64,000 nucleotides of DNA from Chloroflexota bacterium (GTDB taxonomy: Bacteria; Chloroflexota; Dehalococcoidia; CAUJGQ01), in contig CAUJGQ010000044.1 in the NCBI GenBank assembly GCA_963170165.1, positions 1-64,000 on the forward strand. The letters run 5' to 3'. The notes beneath the pieces were generated by a model. That model was not told the DNA's origin. It ran no database searches and saw only the letters and a program-made list of their open reading frames with translations. The position numbers were made by a program, and so were the translations under genes. Shown piece by piece: positions 1-9,027 of the stretch. The first letter of the stretch is position 1; each line of letters opens with the position of its first letter.

Positions 1-100
1 TACCGGCCAGCGAGCCGCCGTGCTTGTGCATGCCTTCCCGCTTGGCGGCGAGCTTCCGCGCGCGCCGCTCCTGCCGTGTGACGCCGCGGTCCTCGGCCAC
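1..100 (-). CDS. Small basic conserved protein, C-terminus cut by window edge
   Basis: This ORF is too short for the ORF track. It reads leftward from a GTG at 98-100 preceded by an AAGGTGAG ribosome-binding site, and it leaves the window after 33 codons. The visible N-terminus (MAEDRGVTRQERRARKLAAK...) is rich in Arg, Lys and Glu and has a run of HKHGGSLA. It resembles short basic proteins found in other Chloroflexota, but I cannot assign a function. Its 94-base distance from the TPR gene upstream suggests a separate unit or the tail of the same operon. The remainder of the gene lies outside the window. Confidence 0.5.
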   Translation of the reverse strand, partial: MAEDRGVTRQERRARKLAAKREGMHKHGGSLAG

Positions 101-194
101 ACCCTCACCTTGCTGATCAAGAGAGTAAGCAGATTCTCCCGCCGCCGGGTGGTTCCGTCAAGCGCGGTCCCCGGCATGCACGCGACGGCGGCCG

Positions 195-1061
195 TCACGC
201 TGCCGCGCGCCGCGCCAGCTCCGCCTCGGCGGCGATGAACCCAAACGCTGCCCACTGCGGCCCGGCGTACACCCGCCGAAACCACTCCAGGGCCTCATCG
301 TCTCGCCCGTTGTACAGATGCCAGTTGCCGATGCCATAGCCGGCGGTTGAGTCGTGCATCGCTGCGCTGGAGTTCTCGGGCGTCGCCAGCAGATCCTCGG
401 GCTTGATCGACTGCTGATACAGCAACAGTAGCCGGTGGTACGCTCCGTTCTCGATGACGTCCATCTCCGGGCCAAACGGGGCGAGCGTGGCCGCCGCATC
501 CTCCTCGCGCCCCAGCCGGCGCAGGGTCATGTACAGCCAGTGACCGGCAGCGACGCGCATGTCGTCATTGCCGGAGGCGGCCAGGCAGGACTGCCATGCG
601 GTCAACGCCCTGCCGAAATCGCCCTGGAGATACCGTGACAGGGCCAGGTGGTACCAGACGTTGGTATGGAGGGTGCTCGTCGGAATCCCGCGGGCGTTCG
701 GTGCACCGTCCAGCTCGACCTCGTCCGGCCGGCCCTCCATGAGGAGCACGGCGCGTTCCAGGTTAGCGGCCGCCTCGGGGAAACGCCGGAGCGTGATGAA
801 GCGGTGGCCTCGATGGCGGTAGATCCGCGGATCATCGGGCCAGCGGGCGATACCGTCGGTAAACACCTGCAGCGCGTCGTTGTACCGGCCGAGGTACGCC
901 AGCCTCCGACCGGCCCAGATCAGGGCATCCGGGCTATCGGGTTGGGCGCGGGCGGCCTCCTGCGCCTCCGCGAGCTGCGCCTCCAACCGTTCACGGACAT
1001 CACCGGCCATCGGCGGTGGTGGCAACTGGTCGCCCAGCAGGGTGGTGATGCTGTCGGCCAT
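195..1061 (-). CDS. Tetratricopeptide-repeat protein
   Basis: A 288-residue protein without a signal peptide. Residues about 25-125 and 150-275 show TPR-like helix pairs, for example AGRRLAYLGRYNDALQVFTDG and WYHLALSRYLQGDFGRALTAW, with the small/large residue pattern of the family. TPR proteins usually mediate protein-protein contacts, and no catalytic motif is visible. It is the last gene of a minus-strand operon: the LD-carboxypeptidase gene ends only four bases upstream, and GGTGA precedes the ATG. The partner is not evident, so a link to cell-wall turnover is only suggested by the neighbour. Confidence 0.8.
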   Translation of the reverse strand: MADSITTLLGDQLPPPPMAGDVRERLEAQLAEAQEAARAQPDSPDALIWAGRRLAYLGRYNDALQVFTDGIARWPDDPRIYRHRGHRFITLRRFPEAAANLERAVLLMEGRPDEVELDGAPNARGIPTSTLHTNVWYHLALSRYLQGDFGRALTAWQSCLAASGNDDMRVAAGHWLYMTLRRLGREEDAAATLAPFGPEMDVIENGAYHRLLLLYQQSIKPEDLLATPENSSAAMHDSTAGYGIGNWHLYNGRDDEALEWFRRVYAGPQWAAFGFIAAEAELARRAAA

Positions 1062-1065
1062 CGAT

Positions 1066-2058
1066 TCACCTCACGGGCGTGGCAGCCGGCACGCAGGCCG
1101 GCGCCAGTAGTTCCAGGGTGCCCTGGTCCGCATCGAGCCGGGCATCAACGCCCAGTGGTAATGCCGCGCGATACGGCGTATGGCCACAGGGGAAGCCATA
1201 CAGCACCGGCACACCCAACGGCCCGAACCGATCGGCAAGAATCTGCTGCAGTGAGAAGCTCCGTTCGTCATCTGCTGGCCGGTCACAGGTGGGAGAGTCG
1301 CCGAACAGCACGCCGAGCACGCCGTCGAGCACGCCTGCAAACGCAAGCTGGGTCAGCATCCGGTCGACACGGTAGGGCTTTTCGTCGACATCCTCCAGCA
1401 CGAGGATGCAACCGCGCGCATCCAGCTGCCAGCGGGTCCCTGCCAGCGAGGCGACCAGGGTGAGATTGCCGCCGGCCAGCGCGCCTTCGGCCGACCCAGG
1501 CAGGACTGCCGTCAGTGGTGGATTCTCCGGCGGCGGCGTGATCGTGCCCAGCGGAGCGGCGGATGTCAGCGCTCGGCGCAATGCCTCAGCGGTCCACGGG
1601 TGGGCCCCGGGCTCGTCACCCTGCCGCGCGACCATGGTGGCGTGCAACGTCACCTGGCCCGTCTCGCGGCGGAAGGCCTGATGCAAGGCCGTGATATCGC
1701 TGTAGCCGCCGAACGGCTTGGGATTAGCACGAACCACCTCCCAATCGATGTGCGGCAGCACCCGCATCGACCCGTAGCCGCCCTTGGCACACAACACGGC
1801 GGCAATCGCCTGATCGGCGAACGCGGCGGTCAGTTCCTCGCCGTTGGCACGGTCGCTCTCCCCGGCCAGATAGGCGCGGCCGGACGCCGTGGACGGCAGG
1901 CAGCGTACCTGGAAACCCCAGCCCTGGAGCATCCGGACGCCATCGGCCAGCCGCGCTGGGTCAACGCGACCAGAGGGAGCGATGACCGCGATGGTGTCGC
2001 CGGGGATTAGCGCACGCGGTCGTACCAGGGGCAAGGTTGTCCGGGTGAGGGCAGTCAC
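1066..2058 (-). CDS. Muramoyltetrapeptide LD-carboxypeptidase (peptidase S66)
   Basis: A 330-residue member of the S66 family, which removes the terminal D-Ala from murein tetrapeptides during peptidoglycan recycling. The family Ser-Glu-His triad is visible: Ser120 in GGYSDIT, Glu222 in LVLEDVDE and His293 in CGHTPY. The N-terminal half carries the family's AVIAPSG and AKGGYGSMR stretches. There is no signal peptide, consistent with a cytoplasmic recycling enzyme, although some relatives hydrolyse microcin-type peptides instead. It lies 18 bases after the Eis-like gene and four bases before the TPR gene, so the three are probably co-transcribed. Confidence 0.9.
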   Translation of the reverse strand: MTALTRTTLPLVRPRALIPGDTIAVIAPSGRVDPARLADGVRMLQGWGFQVRCLPSTASGRAYLAGESDRANGEELTAAFADQAIAAVLCAKGGYGSMRVLPHIDWEVVRANPKPFGGYSDITALHQAFRRETGQVTLHATMVARQGDEPGAHPWTAEALRRALTSAAPLGTITPPPENPPLTAVLPGSAEGALAGGNLTLVASLAGTRWQLDARGCILVLEDVDEKPYRVDRMLTQLAFAGVLDGVLGVLFGDSPTCDRPADDERSFSLQQILADRFGPLGVPVLYGFPCGHTPYRAALPLGVDARLDADQGTLELLAPACVPAATPVR

Positions 2059-2076
2059 AGTCGTTCCTCCGGCAGG

Positions 2077-3297
2077 CTAGAATCCATCCTGGCACAGCGG
2101 CGCATAGGCAGTGCGAAACAGCGCGTCAGCGCCCGGCAGCGTCGCAGGCTCGTGCACCTGTACCAGCCCGGCGCGCGCCAGCACCGATGGCGGCCGGTGC
2201 CCCGAGGCGACCACGGCAAGAGCGCGCGGGTCAAGCGTGATCTCCGGGGGAGTGTTGACGCGCTGCACCCGGCCGCAGCCGCCTTCCGCGGTTAGCCGCC
2301 ACGTCCCGCTGTTCCACGGGCACAGCCCGTCTGGCACGGCAAAGGTCAGGCGGCCGTCGGCGTCATAGCCTCGGCCTTCCAGCGCCGCCACCAGATCCAC
2401 GATCCGCACCAGCGTTCCATCCCAAGCACGCAGGTTGAGCAGGCGCGGTTCCTGCACGTGGTGAAACAGCGGATCGTCCTCCGGCACCCAGTACAGCAGG
2501 ATGGAACTGGCCAGGTCGTAACCGGCCAAGGTACGGATAAGGGCGCGATGAGCGGCAGGTGTCAGCCAGGTGAGGTGGGCACGGATGCGCTGTGACGGAC
2601 CGGGGTCATCGCTCGGCCGCTGTTCCACCATCAGCACCGCGTAGCCGAGCAGGCTGTCTGCCTCCTCATACACGATCACCAGCACCGGCGGGCGCTCCGG
2701 CGGCCACGGGCGCAGCACGCTGTTGCGCCAGCGCCGCTCGTCCCGCACCAGGCACAATGTTCGCGGCTCAGCGAAGCGCTCGTAGCAGCCGGCCAGCAGC
2801 GGATACGCGTCCTTGGAGGGAACGAACCGCGTGCGCCCCGGAACAGGAATATCGTCGACGAATCGCAACGTGCGCGGGTCAAAGTCGGAGCGGTATTGGG
2901 TGGAGGCAATTCCATAGCCAAAGCGCTGATAAATGGCCGCCATCGAGGCCCACAGCATTGCCACCGGCTGCCCGCTCTCACGCATCTGCTGAAAGGCGAG
3001 CGTCATCATCTGCCGCAGGTGCCCCTGGCGGCGGTGGGTGGGATGGGTGCTAACGGCGGTGACACCACCGCAGCCGATGTCCCGTCCGTTCCAGCGCATG
3101 GTGAACGGCAGCACGCCCATCTGCGACACTGCCGCGCCGTCATCGAAGGCACACAGGGTCTGCTCCGGCGTCAGCCAGTCCATCGCCATCAGCCGGTCAA
3201 TGTCGGCATCGGCGGTGCTGGAGCCAAATCCCAACGAATCGTTGTAGAAGAAGCCGCGCATCTCCTCCGCGCGCGCCGAGCGATACTCAACCGCCAA
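2077..3297 (-). CDS. Eis-type GNAT N-acetyltransferase
   Basis: About 406 residues. The N-terminal GNAT domain has the acetyl-CoA loop HPTHRRQGHLRQMM and the typical opening EYRSARAEEM; a second GNAT-like region and a C-terminal SCP2-like part follow, as in the Eis family (multi-acetylation of amines, including aminoglycosides). The ORF track runs to 3516, but that extension is compositionally unlike the family. I choose TTG at 3295-3297, which has GGGGAGG six bases upstream; a GTG two codons earlier sits directly against that site. Substrate is unknown. It is first in an operon with the LD-carboxypeptidase and TPR genes, divergent from the 3368 gene. Confidence 0.85.
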   Translation of the reverse strand: MAVEYRSARAEEMRGFFYNDSLGFGSSTADADIDRLMAMDWLTPEQTLCAFDDGAAVSQMGVLPFTMRWNGRDIGCGGVTAVSTHPTHRRQGHLRQMMTLAFQQMRESGQPVAMLWASMAAIYQRFGYGIASTQYRSDFDPRTLRFVDDIPVPGRTRFVPSKDAYPLLAGCYERFAEPRTLCLVRDERRWRNSVLRPWPPERPPVLVIVYEEADSLLGYAVLMVEQRPSDDPGPSQRIRAHLTWLTPAAHRALIRTLAGYDLASSILLYWVPEDDPLFHHVQEPRLLNLRAWDGTLVRIVDLVAALEGRGYDADGRLTFAVPDGLCPWNSGTWRLTAEGGCGRVQRVNTPPEITLDPRALAVVASGHRPPSVLARAGLVQVHEPATLPGADALFRTAYAPLCQDGF

Positions 3298-3367
3298 GGT
3301 CACCCTCCCCAGACGCGACGGGACGTTCTGGCGCAGGGTACACTGCGGACGAACACGGGAGAAGCGT

Positions 3368-3748
3368 GTGACCCGGATTGCGCTCACCATCCTCGGCGTG
3401 CTCGGCGCGTTCATCTGGGCGGCGGCGTTCATGCGGGCGCCCGGCGCCGCATTGGAGGTATTGCTCGCCCTCTCGCCGGTGGTCGTGACCGCCTGGCTGA
3501 TTCTGATGCTTACCATGCGCCGCCACGGTCGTGCCGGCGTGCGCGACGGTACAGCGGCTGCGATAGACCGGGCTGCGGTGCTGGCCCGGGATGATCATCG
3601 TTGCCATGCCTGCGGATCAGCAGCAGCGGCGACAGTGATCGCACGGCGGCCGCCGCGGCGTGCTGAACCTGACCCGCTGGCGCGGTTTATCACGCTTTGC
3701 GCGGGCTGTGCCACCAACAGCCCGCTGTATCGACCTTCCCGGCAATGA
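3368..3748 (+). CDS. Two-helix membrane protein with C-terminal HNH-like Zn ribbon
   Basis: A 126-residue protein starting at GTG after GGGAG. Two hydrophobic segments (residues about 3-25 and 28-50) are followed by a soluble tail with two Cys pairs, Cys79/Cys82 (CHACG) and Cys111/Cys114 (CAGC). The RDDHRCHACG entry and LCAGC exit look like an HNH nuclease zinc scaffold, but the central His residues expected for catalysis are missing (Arg/Pro-rich there), so nuclease activity is doubtful. Its stop overlaps the start of the next gene (ATGA), implying translational coupling. A TACACT element at 3339-3344 is a possible -10. Confidence 0.6.
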   Translation: MTRIALTILGVLGAFIWAAAFMRAPGAALEVLLALSPVVVTAWLILMLTMRRHGRAGVRDGTAAAIDRAAVLARDDHRCHACGSAAAATVIARRPPRRAEPDPLARFITLCAGCATNSPLYRPSRQ

Positions 3749-4566
3749 GGTCGCTCCCGCTCCCGCGGCGCCGCCGCTACCGCATTGCCCTGCTCTCGGC
3801 AGTCGTGCTAGCGGGGTACCTGGTGCTGCTGTCTGGCCTGCGCTGGCTGGGCGGGGATGACCGCTCTCCCGCCGCCCGCCGGACACAAGCCCAAGCGGCA
3901 GTAACGGCGGAGAACTGGGGGTTAGTGCCCGTGCCCGAGCGCGACCACCTCAGCCGGGCCATTGACGACGCCTGGCGCGGCCTGCGCAGCTACCGGATGC
4001 GGTACACCACCGGGCTTCCGGACCAGCTGGCCGGTGGCGGATTCGAGACGGAAGCAACCTCGGTATTCCTGCTGGATGGCAGCGGCCGCATCAGCGCGCA
4101 GCGCGACACGAACTTCCTCTCGGCCCAAAGCCCAGCCAGTTCGGGACGCGAGGAGCGGTTCGAGGGCTTTCGCATCCTCAGCGATCAGCGCACCATCGGT
4201 CAGGGCGGACGCAAGATCAACCGCTCCGAGTTGATCTACCAGAAGTTCGGCGATGGCGTCTGGGTATGCGAGCGTACGGAACCGTCGCCGTTGCCTCCGC
4301 CGCTACCAGGGGTCAACCTGGCGGATTCAGGGGATGCCGGGTTTCGGGAAATGGACGGGCGGCAGGTGCGCGGCTTCCGGGTGGCGCTGGGGGCGTTCGG
4401 GCTGCGGCAACCGGCGACGGTGTGGATTGACACTGAGTCGCTGTTGCTGCGGGCGATGGAAACGGAGGGCGGACCGCGGGGCCGTCATGAGTGGTGGCGC
4501 TATTCCGGGTTTGACGAACCGGCCACCATCAGCCCCCCTCGCGACGTGGCTTGTCAGGATTCGTGA
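3745..4566 (+). CDS. Membrane-anchored lipoprotein-like protein, function unknown
   Basis: 273 residues from the ATG that overlaps the stop of the preceding gene. A basic start (MRSLPLPRRRRYR) and one hydrophobic helix near residues 15-35 form an uncleaved signal anchor; no lipobox Cys follows. The exterior part has the alternating strands and internal SYRMRYTTG/LLDGSGRI/WIDTESLLLRAMETEG pattern seen in LolA/LppX-like beta-sheet proteins that bind lipids, but similarity is too weak to name it. Coupling to the Zn-ribbon membrane protein suggests they act together at the cell envelope. Confidence 0.6.
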   Translation: MRSLPLPRRRRYRIALLSAVVLAGYLVLLSGLRWLGGDDRSPAARRTQAQAAVTAENWGLVPVPERDHLSRAIDDAWRGLRSYRMRYTTGLPDQLAGGGFETEATSVFLLDGSGRISAQRDTNFLSAQSPASSGREERFEGFRILSDQRTIGQGGRKINRSELIYQKFGDGVWVCERTEPSPLPPPLPGVNLADSGDAGFREMDGRQVRGFRVALGAFGLRQPATVWIDTESLLLRAMETEGGPRGRHEWWRYSGFDEPATISPPRDVACQDS

Positions 4567-4630
4567 GCACGGTTGCACGTTCCTTGCCACCGTGTCACGC
4601 TGCCGGACAGCAGTGGCAGGGGAGACAGGC

Positions 4631-5173
4631 ATGGCAACGCAAGCGCAGATTGACGAGCTGATCAGCAAAATGACCTCCCAGCGCGCGGAGCTGCTCGCCC
4701 AGGCACGGGGGCTGTCCGATGCGGAAGCGTCCCTGCGTCCCGAGGGCAAGACCGGTGAAGCGGAGTGGAGCCCAAAGGAACAGCTCGCCCATCTGTGGGA
4801 AATGGAGCGCAGCTACATCGCCTGGGTGCGCCGCGCACTCGCGGAAGATGAGCCCGACCTTACCGGTGTGCGGGGGGCACCGGTCGCCATCCCCGTAGAG
4901 CGCGCCCGCTCGCATTCCGTCGCCGAACTCCTCGCCGCCCTGGAGGCCGAACGCGAGCAGACCGCCGCCTTCATCGCCGGACTGACACCAGAACAGTACG
5001 ACCGCCGGGCATCGCAGCCGATGTTCGGCAGCCTGACGGTGCTGCAGTGGCTGCGCTCATTTTACCGGCACGACCGTATGCATCAGGATCAGATCGCCGG
5101 CCGCGACCCGGAGTACAAGCCGCGCTTTGCCGGCGGGGCCGAGCCGGACCAACGCCGCCGCGGTCGCTCGTAG
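4631..5173 (+). CDS. DinB-family putative metal-dependent enzyme
   Basis: 180 residues from an ATG following GGGGAGAC. It has the four-helix DinB/YfiT layout and the metal-binding His triad, His54 in LAHLWEMERSY and His147/His151 in RHDRMH. DinB-like proteins bind Ni or Zn; some are thiol transferases or amidohydrolases, many have no known reaction. The ORF track begins at 4253, but that extension overlaps the previous gene in another frame and is rejected. It sits 29 bases before the glyoxylate reductase gene; a functional link is not obvious. Confidence 0.8.
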   Translation: MATQAQIDELISKMTSQRAELLAQARGLSDAEASLRPEGKTGEAEWSPKEQLAHLWEMERSYIAWVRRALAEDEPDLTGVRGAPVAIPVERARSHSVAELLAALEAEREQTAAFIAGLTPEQYDRRASQPMFGSLTVLQWLRSFYRHDRMHQDQIAGRDPEYKPRFAGGAEPDQRRRGRS

Positions 5174-5202
5174 ACTGCGCGAGCCGAAGGAGGCGCCCGT
5201 CA

Positions 5203-6180
5203 ATGGCTGGACCACGGGTCTTTGTCGCGCGGAAACTACCAGGTACGGCGTTGGAGCGGCTGGGCGCTCGGACCGCGATGCGGCTATGGGAGGCTCCGTT
5301 GCCTCCCCCGCGGGATGTGCTGCTGGCCGAGGCAAGGGATGCCGAGGGGCTGCTGACGCTGCTGACCGACCGCGTCGATCGCGAGTTGCTCGAGGGCTCG
5401 CTCGTGCTGCGCTCGGTCTCCAACATGGCGGTCGGTTTCGACAACATCGATGTAGCCACCTGTACGGCACGTGGCATCGCCGTCGGCAACACCCCCGGCG
5501 TGCTGACGGACACGACCGCAGACTTCGCGTTTGCGTTGCTGATGGCCGGAGCGCGACGCGTCGTCGAGGGTGACCGCTTTGTGCGCGAGGGTCACTGGAA
5601 AACCTGGGACCCGGGGCTATTGCTGGGACAAGATATCCACGGCGCAACCATCAGCATCGCCGGCATGGGACAGATCGGCCAGGCGGTTGCGCGCCGCGCT
5701 CACGGCTTCGGCATGCGCATCCTGTACACGGACGAGATTCCCCGTCCCGAGATCGACCAGGCTACCGGCGCCACCCGCGTCGATAAGGACACTCTATTGC
5801 GCGAGGCAGACTTCCTCACCCTGCATGTGCCGCTGACACGCGAGACGCGGCACTTCATCGGTGCGCGCGAGCTGGCGATGATGAAGCCCGCATCGCTGCT
5901 GATCAACACATCGCGCGGCCCGGTGGTGGACCAGGCCGCGCTGGCCGAGGCGCTGCGCGCGGGCCAGCCCGGCGGAGCGGCGCTCGACGTGACCGAGCCA
6001 GAGCCGATCGCGATGGATGACCCCCTGCTGGCCCTGCCAAACGTGATCATCGCGCCACACATCGCCAGCGGCAGCCGGGTCACCCGTGCAAAGATGGCGG
6101 ACATGGCCGTAGACAATCTGCTCGCCGGCTTGCGCGGTGAGCGCCCGCCTCACTGCGTGAACCCGGAGGTCTTCACGTAG
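5203..6180 (+). CDS. D-isomer 2-hydroxyacid dehydrogenase (glyoxylate/hydroxypyruvate reductase)
   Basis: 325 residues. The start is the ATG at 5203 with AAGGAGG upstream; the longer ORF from 5047 is rejected. The NAD(P)-binding core has GMGQIGQAVARR (about 154-165), and the catalytic Arg-Glu-His set is at Arg238 (NTSRGPVVD), Glu267 (TEPEP) and His286 (APHIASG). The arrangement best fits the GyaR/GRHPR group, which reduces glyoxylate or hydroxypyruvate using NAD(P)H, but substrate choice in this superfamily cannot be decided by eye. The following SMP-30-type gene is 91 bases downstream, and both could serve sugar-acid metabolism. Confidence 0.85.
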   Translation: MAGPRVFVARKLPGTALERLGARTAMRLWEAPLPPPRDVLLAEARDAEGLLTLLTDRVDRELLEGSLVLRSVSNMAVGFDNIDVATCTARGIAVGNTPGVLTDTTADFAFALLMAGARRVVEGDRFVREGHWKTWDPGLLLGQDIHGATISIAGMGQIGQAVARRAHGFGMRILYTDEIPRPEIDQATGATRVDKDTLLREADFLTLHVPLTRETRHFIGARELAMMKPASLLINTSRGPVVDQAALAEALRAGQPGGAALDVTEPEPIAMDDPLLALPNVIIAPHIASGSRVTRAKMADMAVDNLLAGLRGERPPHCVNPEVFT

Positions 6181-6271
6181 CGAACGCCCGCGCCCGCCAG
6201 GCGGAGGCCCGCCCACCACGGGGATCTGCCGGCCGCAGAGCATCGCCGGCCGGACCACCGAGGAGGAACCC

Positions 6272-7189
6272 ATGCGTGAAGTGACTGCTGATCTACAATT
6301 CCCGGAAGGGCCGCTGCTGCTACCGAACGGCGACCTGCTGGTGACGGAGATTCGCGCGGGGCGGATCGCGCGAGTCTCGCCAGACGGTACGGTCACTCCC
6401 TTCGCTAGCACCGGTGGAGGGCCGAACGGCGCCGCCATCGGACCGGACGGCGCGATTTATGTCACGCAGAACGGCGGGTTCCGGTGGATTGAGCGGAGGT
6501 CTCCGGTAACTGGGGAGATGGTGCTTTACCCGGGAGAGCGGCCGGCAGACTACATCGGCGGCCAGATCCAGCGGGTAAGCGCGGACGGCCGTGACGTTAC
6601 CACGCTCTACCGTGGGTGCGATGGCGAGCCGCTCAAGGGACCAAACGACCTCGTGTTCGACCGGGAAGGCAACTTCTACTTCACCGACCACGGCAAGACC
6701 TATGGCCGGCAACGCGACCGCACCGGTGTGTTCTATGCCTCGCCTGACGGCCGCTTTATCCGCGAGATCATCTTCCCCCTGGAAGCGCCGAACGGCATCG
6801 GTCTGTCACCGGACGGGCGAACGCTGTACGTGGCAGAGACGCCAACCGGCCGGCTATGGGCGTTCGAGATCACCGCGCCCGGTGTGATTGGCCGCCGGCA
6901 CGTTGTCGCCACAGTGCCGGGGGCAGCACCGCTTGGGTATGCCATGTGCGACTCGCTGTGTGTGGATAGCGCCGGCAACATCATCGTTGCCACGCTGGTC
7001 AACGGCGGCATTACCTCAATCTCACCGGATGGCGCCACGGTCGTGCATACGCCGTGCCCGGACCCGCTCACAACCAACGCCTGCTTCGGCGGGCCGGATT
7101 TGCGCACGCTGTATGTCACGCTCAGCACCACCGGCCGGTTGGTGGCATTTGACGATTGGCCGGTGACCGGGCTTCGCCTCGCTTTTTAG
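6272..7189 (+). CDS. SMP-30/gluconolactonase family protein
   Basis: 305 residues starting after a strong GAGGAGG site. Six repeated blades typical of the SMP-30 beta-propeller are visible (FPEGPLLLPNGDLLVTE, GPNDLVFDREGNFYFTDHG, APNGIGLSPDGRTLYVAET, DSLCVDSAGNIIVA). The conserved metal ligands of the family are represented by Glu in FPEGP, Asn in KGPND and Asn in APNGIG. Such enzymes hydrolyse lactones such as gluconolactone. No signal peptide is visible. Its stop codon overlaps the stop of the convergent C39-like gene by four bases, leaving no room for a terminator between them. Confidence 0.85.
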   Translation: MREVTADLQFPEGPLLLPNGDLLVTEIRAGRIARVSPDGTVTPFASTGGGPNGAAIGPDGAIYVTQNGGFRWIERRSPVTGEMVLYPGERPADYIGGQIQRVSADGRDVTTLYRGCDGEPLKGPNDLVFDREGNFYFTDHGKTYGRQRDRTGVFYASPDGRFIREIIFPLEAPNGIGLSPDGRTLYVAETPTGRLWAFEITAPGVIGRRHVVATVPGAAPLGYAMCDSLCVDSAGNIIVATLVNGGITSISPDGATVVHTPCPDPLTTNACFGGPDLRTLYVTLSTTGRLVAFDDWPVTGLRLAF

Positions 7190-9027
7190 CGGGCGGGACG
7201 CACCCAGAACGGCGCCGATCCATCCGCGATCTTGCGCGGGGCGCTGCCGTCTGCGCCCATCAGCCAGACTTCAGAAACAAAGACCGTTCCCTGACCCTGG
7301 CGATGGCGGACTTCATAGGCGATCTGTGCGCCGTCGTTCGACAGCGACGGCGAGGCGAGCAGCAGCCGCGCCAGCCCGGCGACTGGCTCGGTCGAGGTCG
7401 AATAGACCGCCCGTGTTCCGGCCGCGGTCAGGATAGAGATGGTCTCAATGAACCGGCCACCCTGCTGATCGCTCTGGGCAAAAACGATGGAGCGGCCGTC
7501 TACCGACCAGGCCACATCACGCGGGGCATGAGCGCCGCTCTTCTCGAAGCGGGCATCGAGCGAACGCGCTGCGGCCAAATCCTCTGCACTCGGACTCGCG
7601 GAGCACACGCCACCACCGATAGCAAACCCGCCAGCACCGGGCGAACCCGCCTGCATGGTCGGGCCGGCGATCAGCAAGTTATTTGGTGCGATCGCGCCTT
7701 CATACAGCGAGCACCACTGCAGGAAGCTTTCCAGCGGGCTGGCCAGCCGCGGCACTGCCACATCGATGGCCGCACCGTCTGCGGTGGCTATCATCATCAC
7801 GCCGAACATCCGGCCCGACGCGCCGATGCTAAGCGGCCCGATCAGCGCGCGGCTCCCGTCTGGTGACAGGGTAACGGACAGATACTGCCCATCGGTGCGG
7901 TTGGCGGTCAACCGTCGGAGATGAGCCGAAAGGTCGATCTGCGATCGCTGGGTTGTGCCCCGAACCGTGCGATGCACGTGAAGCGTCAGCGGCGTGGTCG
8001 ATGCAGCAGCGCCGCGCTTCGGCGTGAGCCAGGCAAAGGTTGACAGATCAGCGGACACGATAAAGTCGCTGTCCGGCGCCGGTGATGGCAGCACCTCCTG
8101 CCGGCCGGTGCCGGGATCGTGCAGCACCAGCTGACCGGATGGCAGCCGAACGGCCAGGCGGCCGGCGGCCGGCGAACGGCTCGGAGCGGGCGGTGCCGTC
8201 ACGGTCACCGCGGACGTAGGCGTGCGGGTTGCCGTCGCTGGCACAACCGTGGCTGTCCGGGTGGCGGTCACCGGCTGTGCTGTCACGATTGGGGTATGGA
8301 CCGTTGCAGGAGGCGAAGCGGTGACCGTCGAACGGGCCTGGGTGTTCGACCAGCCGATATCGACGGACACCCACCGAATATCCGTCCCGGGCTGGGGGGT
8401 GTTCCACGCCAGGGCGAACCGAGAGGCTTCCATCACGTGGGAGCGGCCATCCCACGGGTCGTTGTACGTGACCTTGTCATCGGTCATGCCGGCCACGATG
8501 ATGGCGTGCACTTGCCGCCCGTCAGCGGCCCTGCCGTCAAGCCTGCGCCAATCCATCACGATCACAATCACCGGCAGCCCCTGGCGTAGCCGGTCGCGGA
8601 GAAACGTCTTCCAGTTCTGCGCGAACTGCGCTTGATCGCCCGCAGCCGGGTAACCGGCTGTGGCACTCAGCATTCCTCCGGAGAGCGCAGGTAGCAGATC
8701 CGTCGCCAGCCCAGGGTCGATGCCCTTGTTGGCGTTGGGGGATCGCTCACGGAACCGGCGCCGAACCTCCATGTAATCGGTGATCGCACCGGCCGGCAAT
8801 CGTTCCTGGACGGTCTTTGTTTGGAGCAGCATCGCTACGGATGCCGGCAGGCAATTGTAGTTGCCTGCGTCCTTGGTCGTGCCAGAGGGCAGGGCGGGGG
8901 CGAAGCGCTGCGCGACTTGTGGTACCTCGAGGTAGAGCGTTTCAGCGGCCTGCAGCGAACGGACACCGGCCAGGACCGGCGCGACGGCCAGCAACAGAAG
9001 CAGTGCGCAGCGCCGGCGGCCGCTCAT
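7186..9027 (-). CDS. Secreted C39-like cysteine peptidase with C-terminal beta-propeller
   Basis: 613 residues. A signal peptide (about 1-28) precedes a papain-like C39_2 domain with Cys59 in NYNCLPASVAMLL, His174 in VHAIIVAG and Asp190 in NDPWDG. A Thr/Pro/Ser-rich linker (about 228-288) leads to a TolB/WD40-like propeller with SPDG and VDGRSIVFAQS blades to the C-terminus. The fold suggests an extracellular peptidase or peptide-binding protein with a propeller for substrate or wall contact; the family also contains inactive members. Its ATG overlaps the stop of the upstream lipoprotein gene (ATGA), so the two are translationally coupled. Confidence 0.75.
   Translation of the reverse strand: MSGRRRCALLLLLAVAPVLAGVRSLQAAETLYLEVPQVAQRFAPALPSGTTKDAGNYNCLPASVAMLLQTKTVQERLPAGAITDYMEVRRRFRERSPNANKGIDPGLATDLLPALSGGMLSATAGYPAAGDQAQFAQNWKTFLRDRLRQGLPVIVIVMDWRRLDGRAADGRQVHAIIVAGMTDDKVTYNDPWDGRSHVMEASRFALAWNTPQPGTDIRWVSVDIGWSNTQARSTVTASPPATVHTPIVTAQPVTATRTATVVPATATRTPTSAVTVTAPPAPSRSPAAGRLAVRLPSGQLVLHDPGTGRQEVLPSPAPDSDFIVSADLSTFAWLTPKRGAAASTTPLTLHVHRTVRGTTQRSQIDLSAHLRRLTANRTDGQYLSVTLSPDGSRALIGPLSIGASGRMFGVMMIATADGAAIDVAVPRLASPLESFLQWCSLYEGAIAPNNLLIAGPTMQAGSPGAGGFAIGGGVCSASPSAEDLAAARSLDARFEKSGAHAPRDVAWSVDGRSIVFAQSDQQGGRFIETISILTAAGTRAVYSTSTEPVAGLARLLLASPSLSNDGAQIAYEVRHRQGQGTVFVSEVWLMGADGSAPRKIADGSAPFWVRPAR

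Noticed and set aside
648-1463. 271-residue plus-strand ORF opposite the LD-carboxypeptidase and TPR genes
   Set aside because: Antisense shadow: Arg/Gly/Pro/Ala-rich with no recognisable fold, while the minus strand holds two clear proteins.
3298-3516. N-terminal extension of the Eis-like ORF
   Set aside because: The added residues are Thr/Ala/Asn-rich and run antisense into the divergent gene; a TTG with a good ribosome site lies downstream at 3297.
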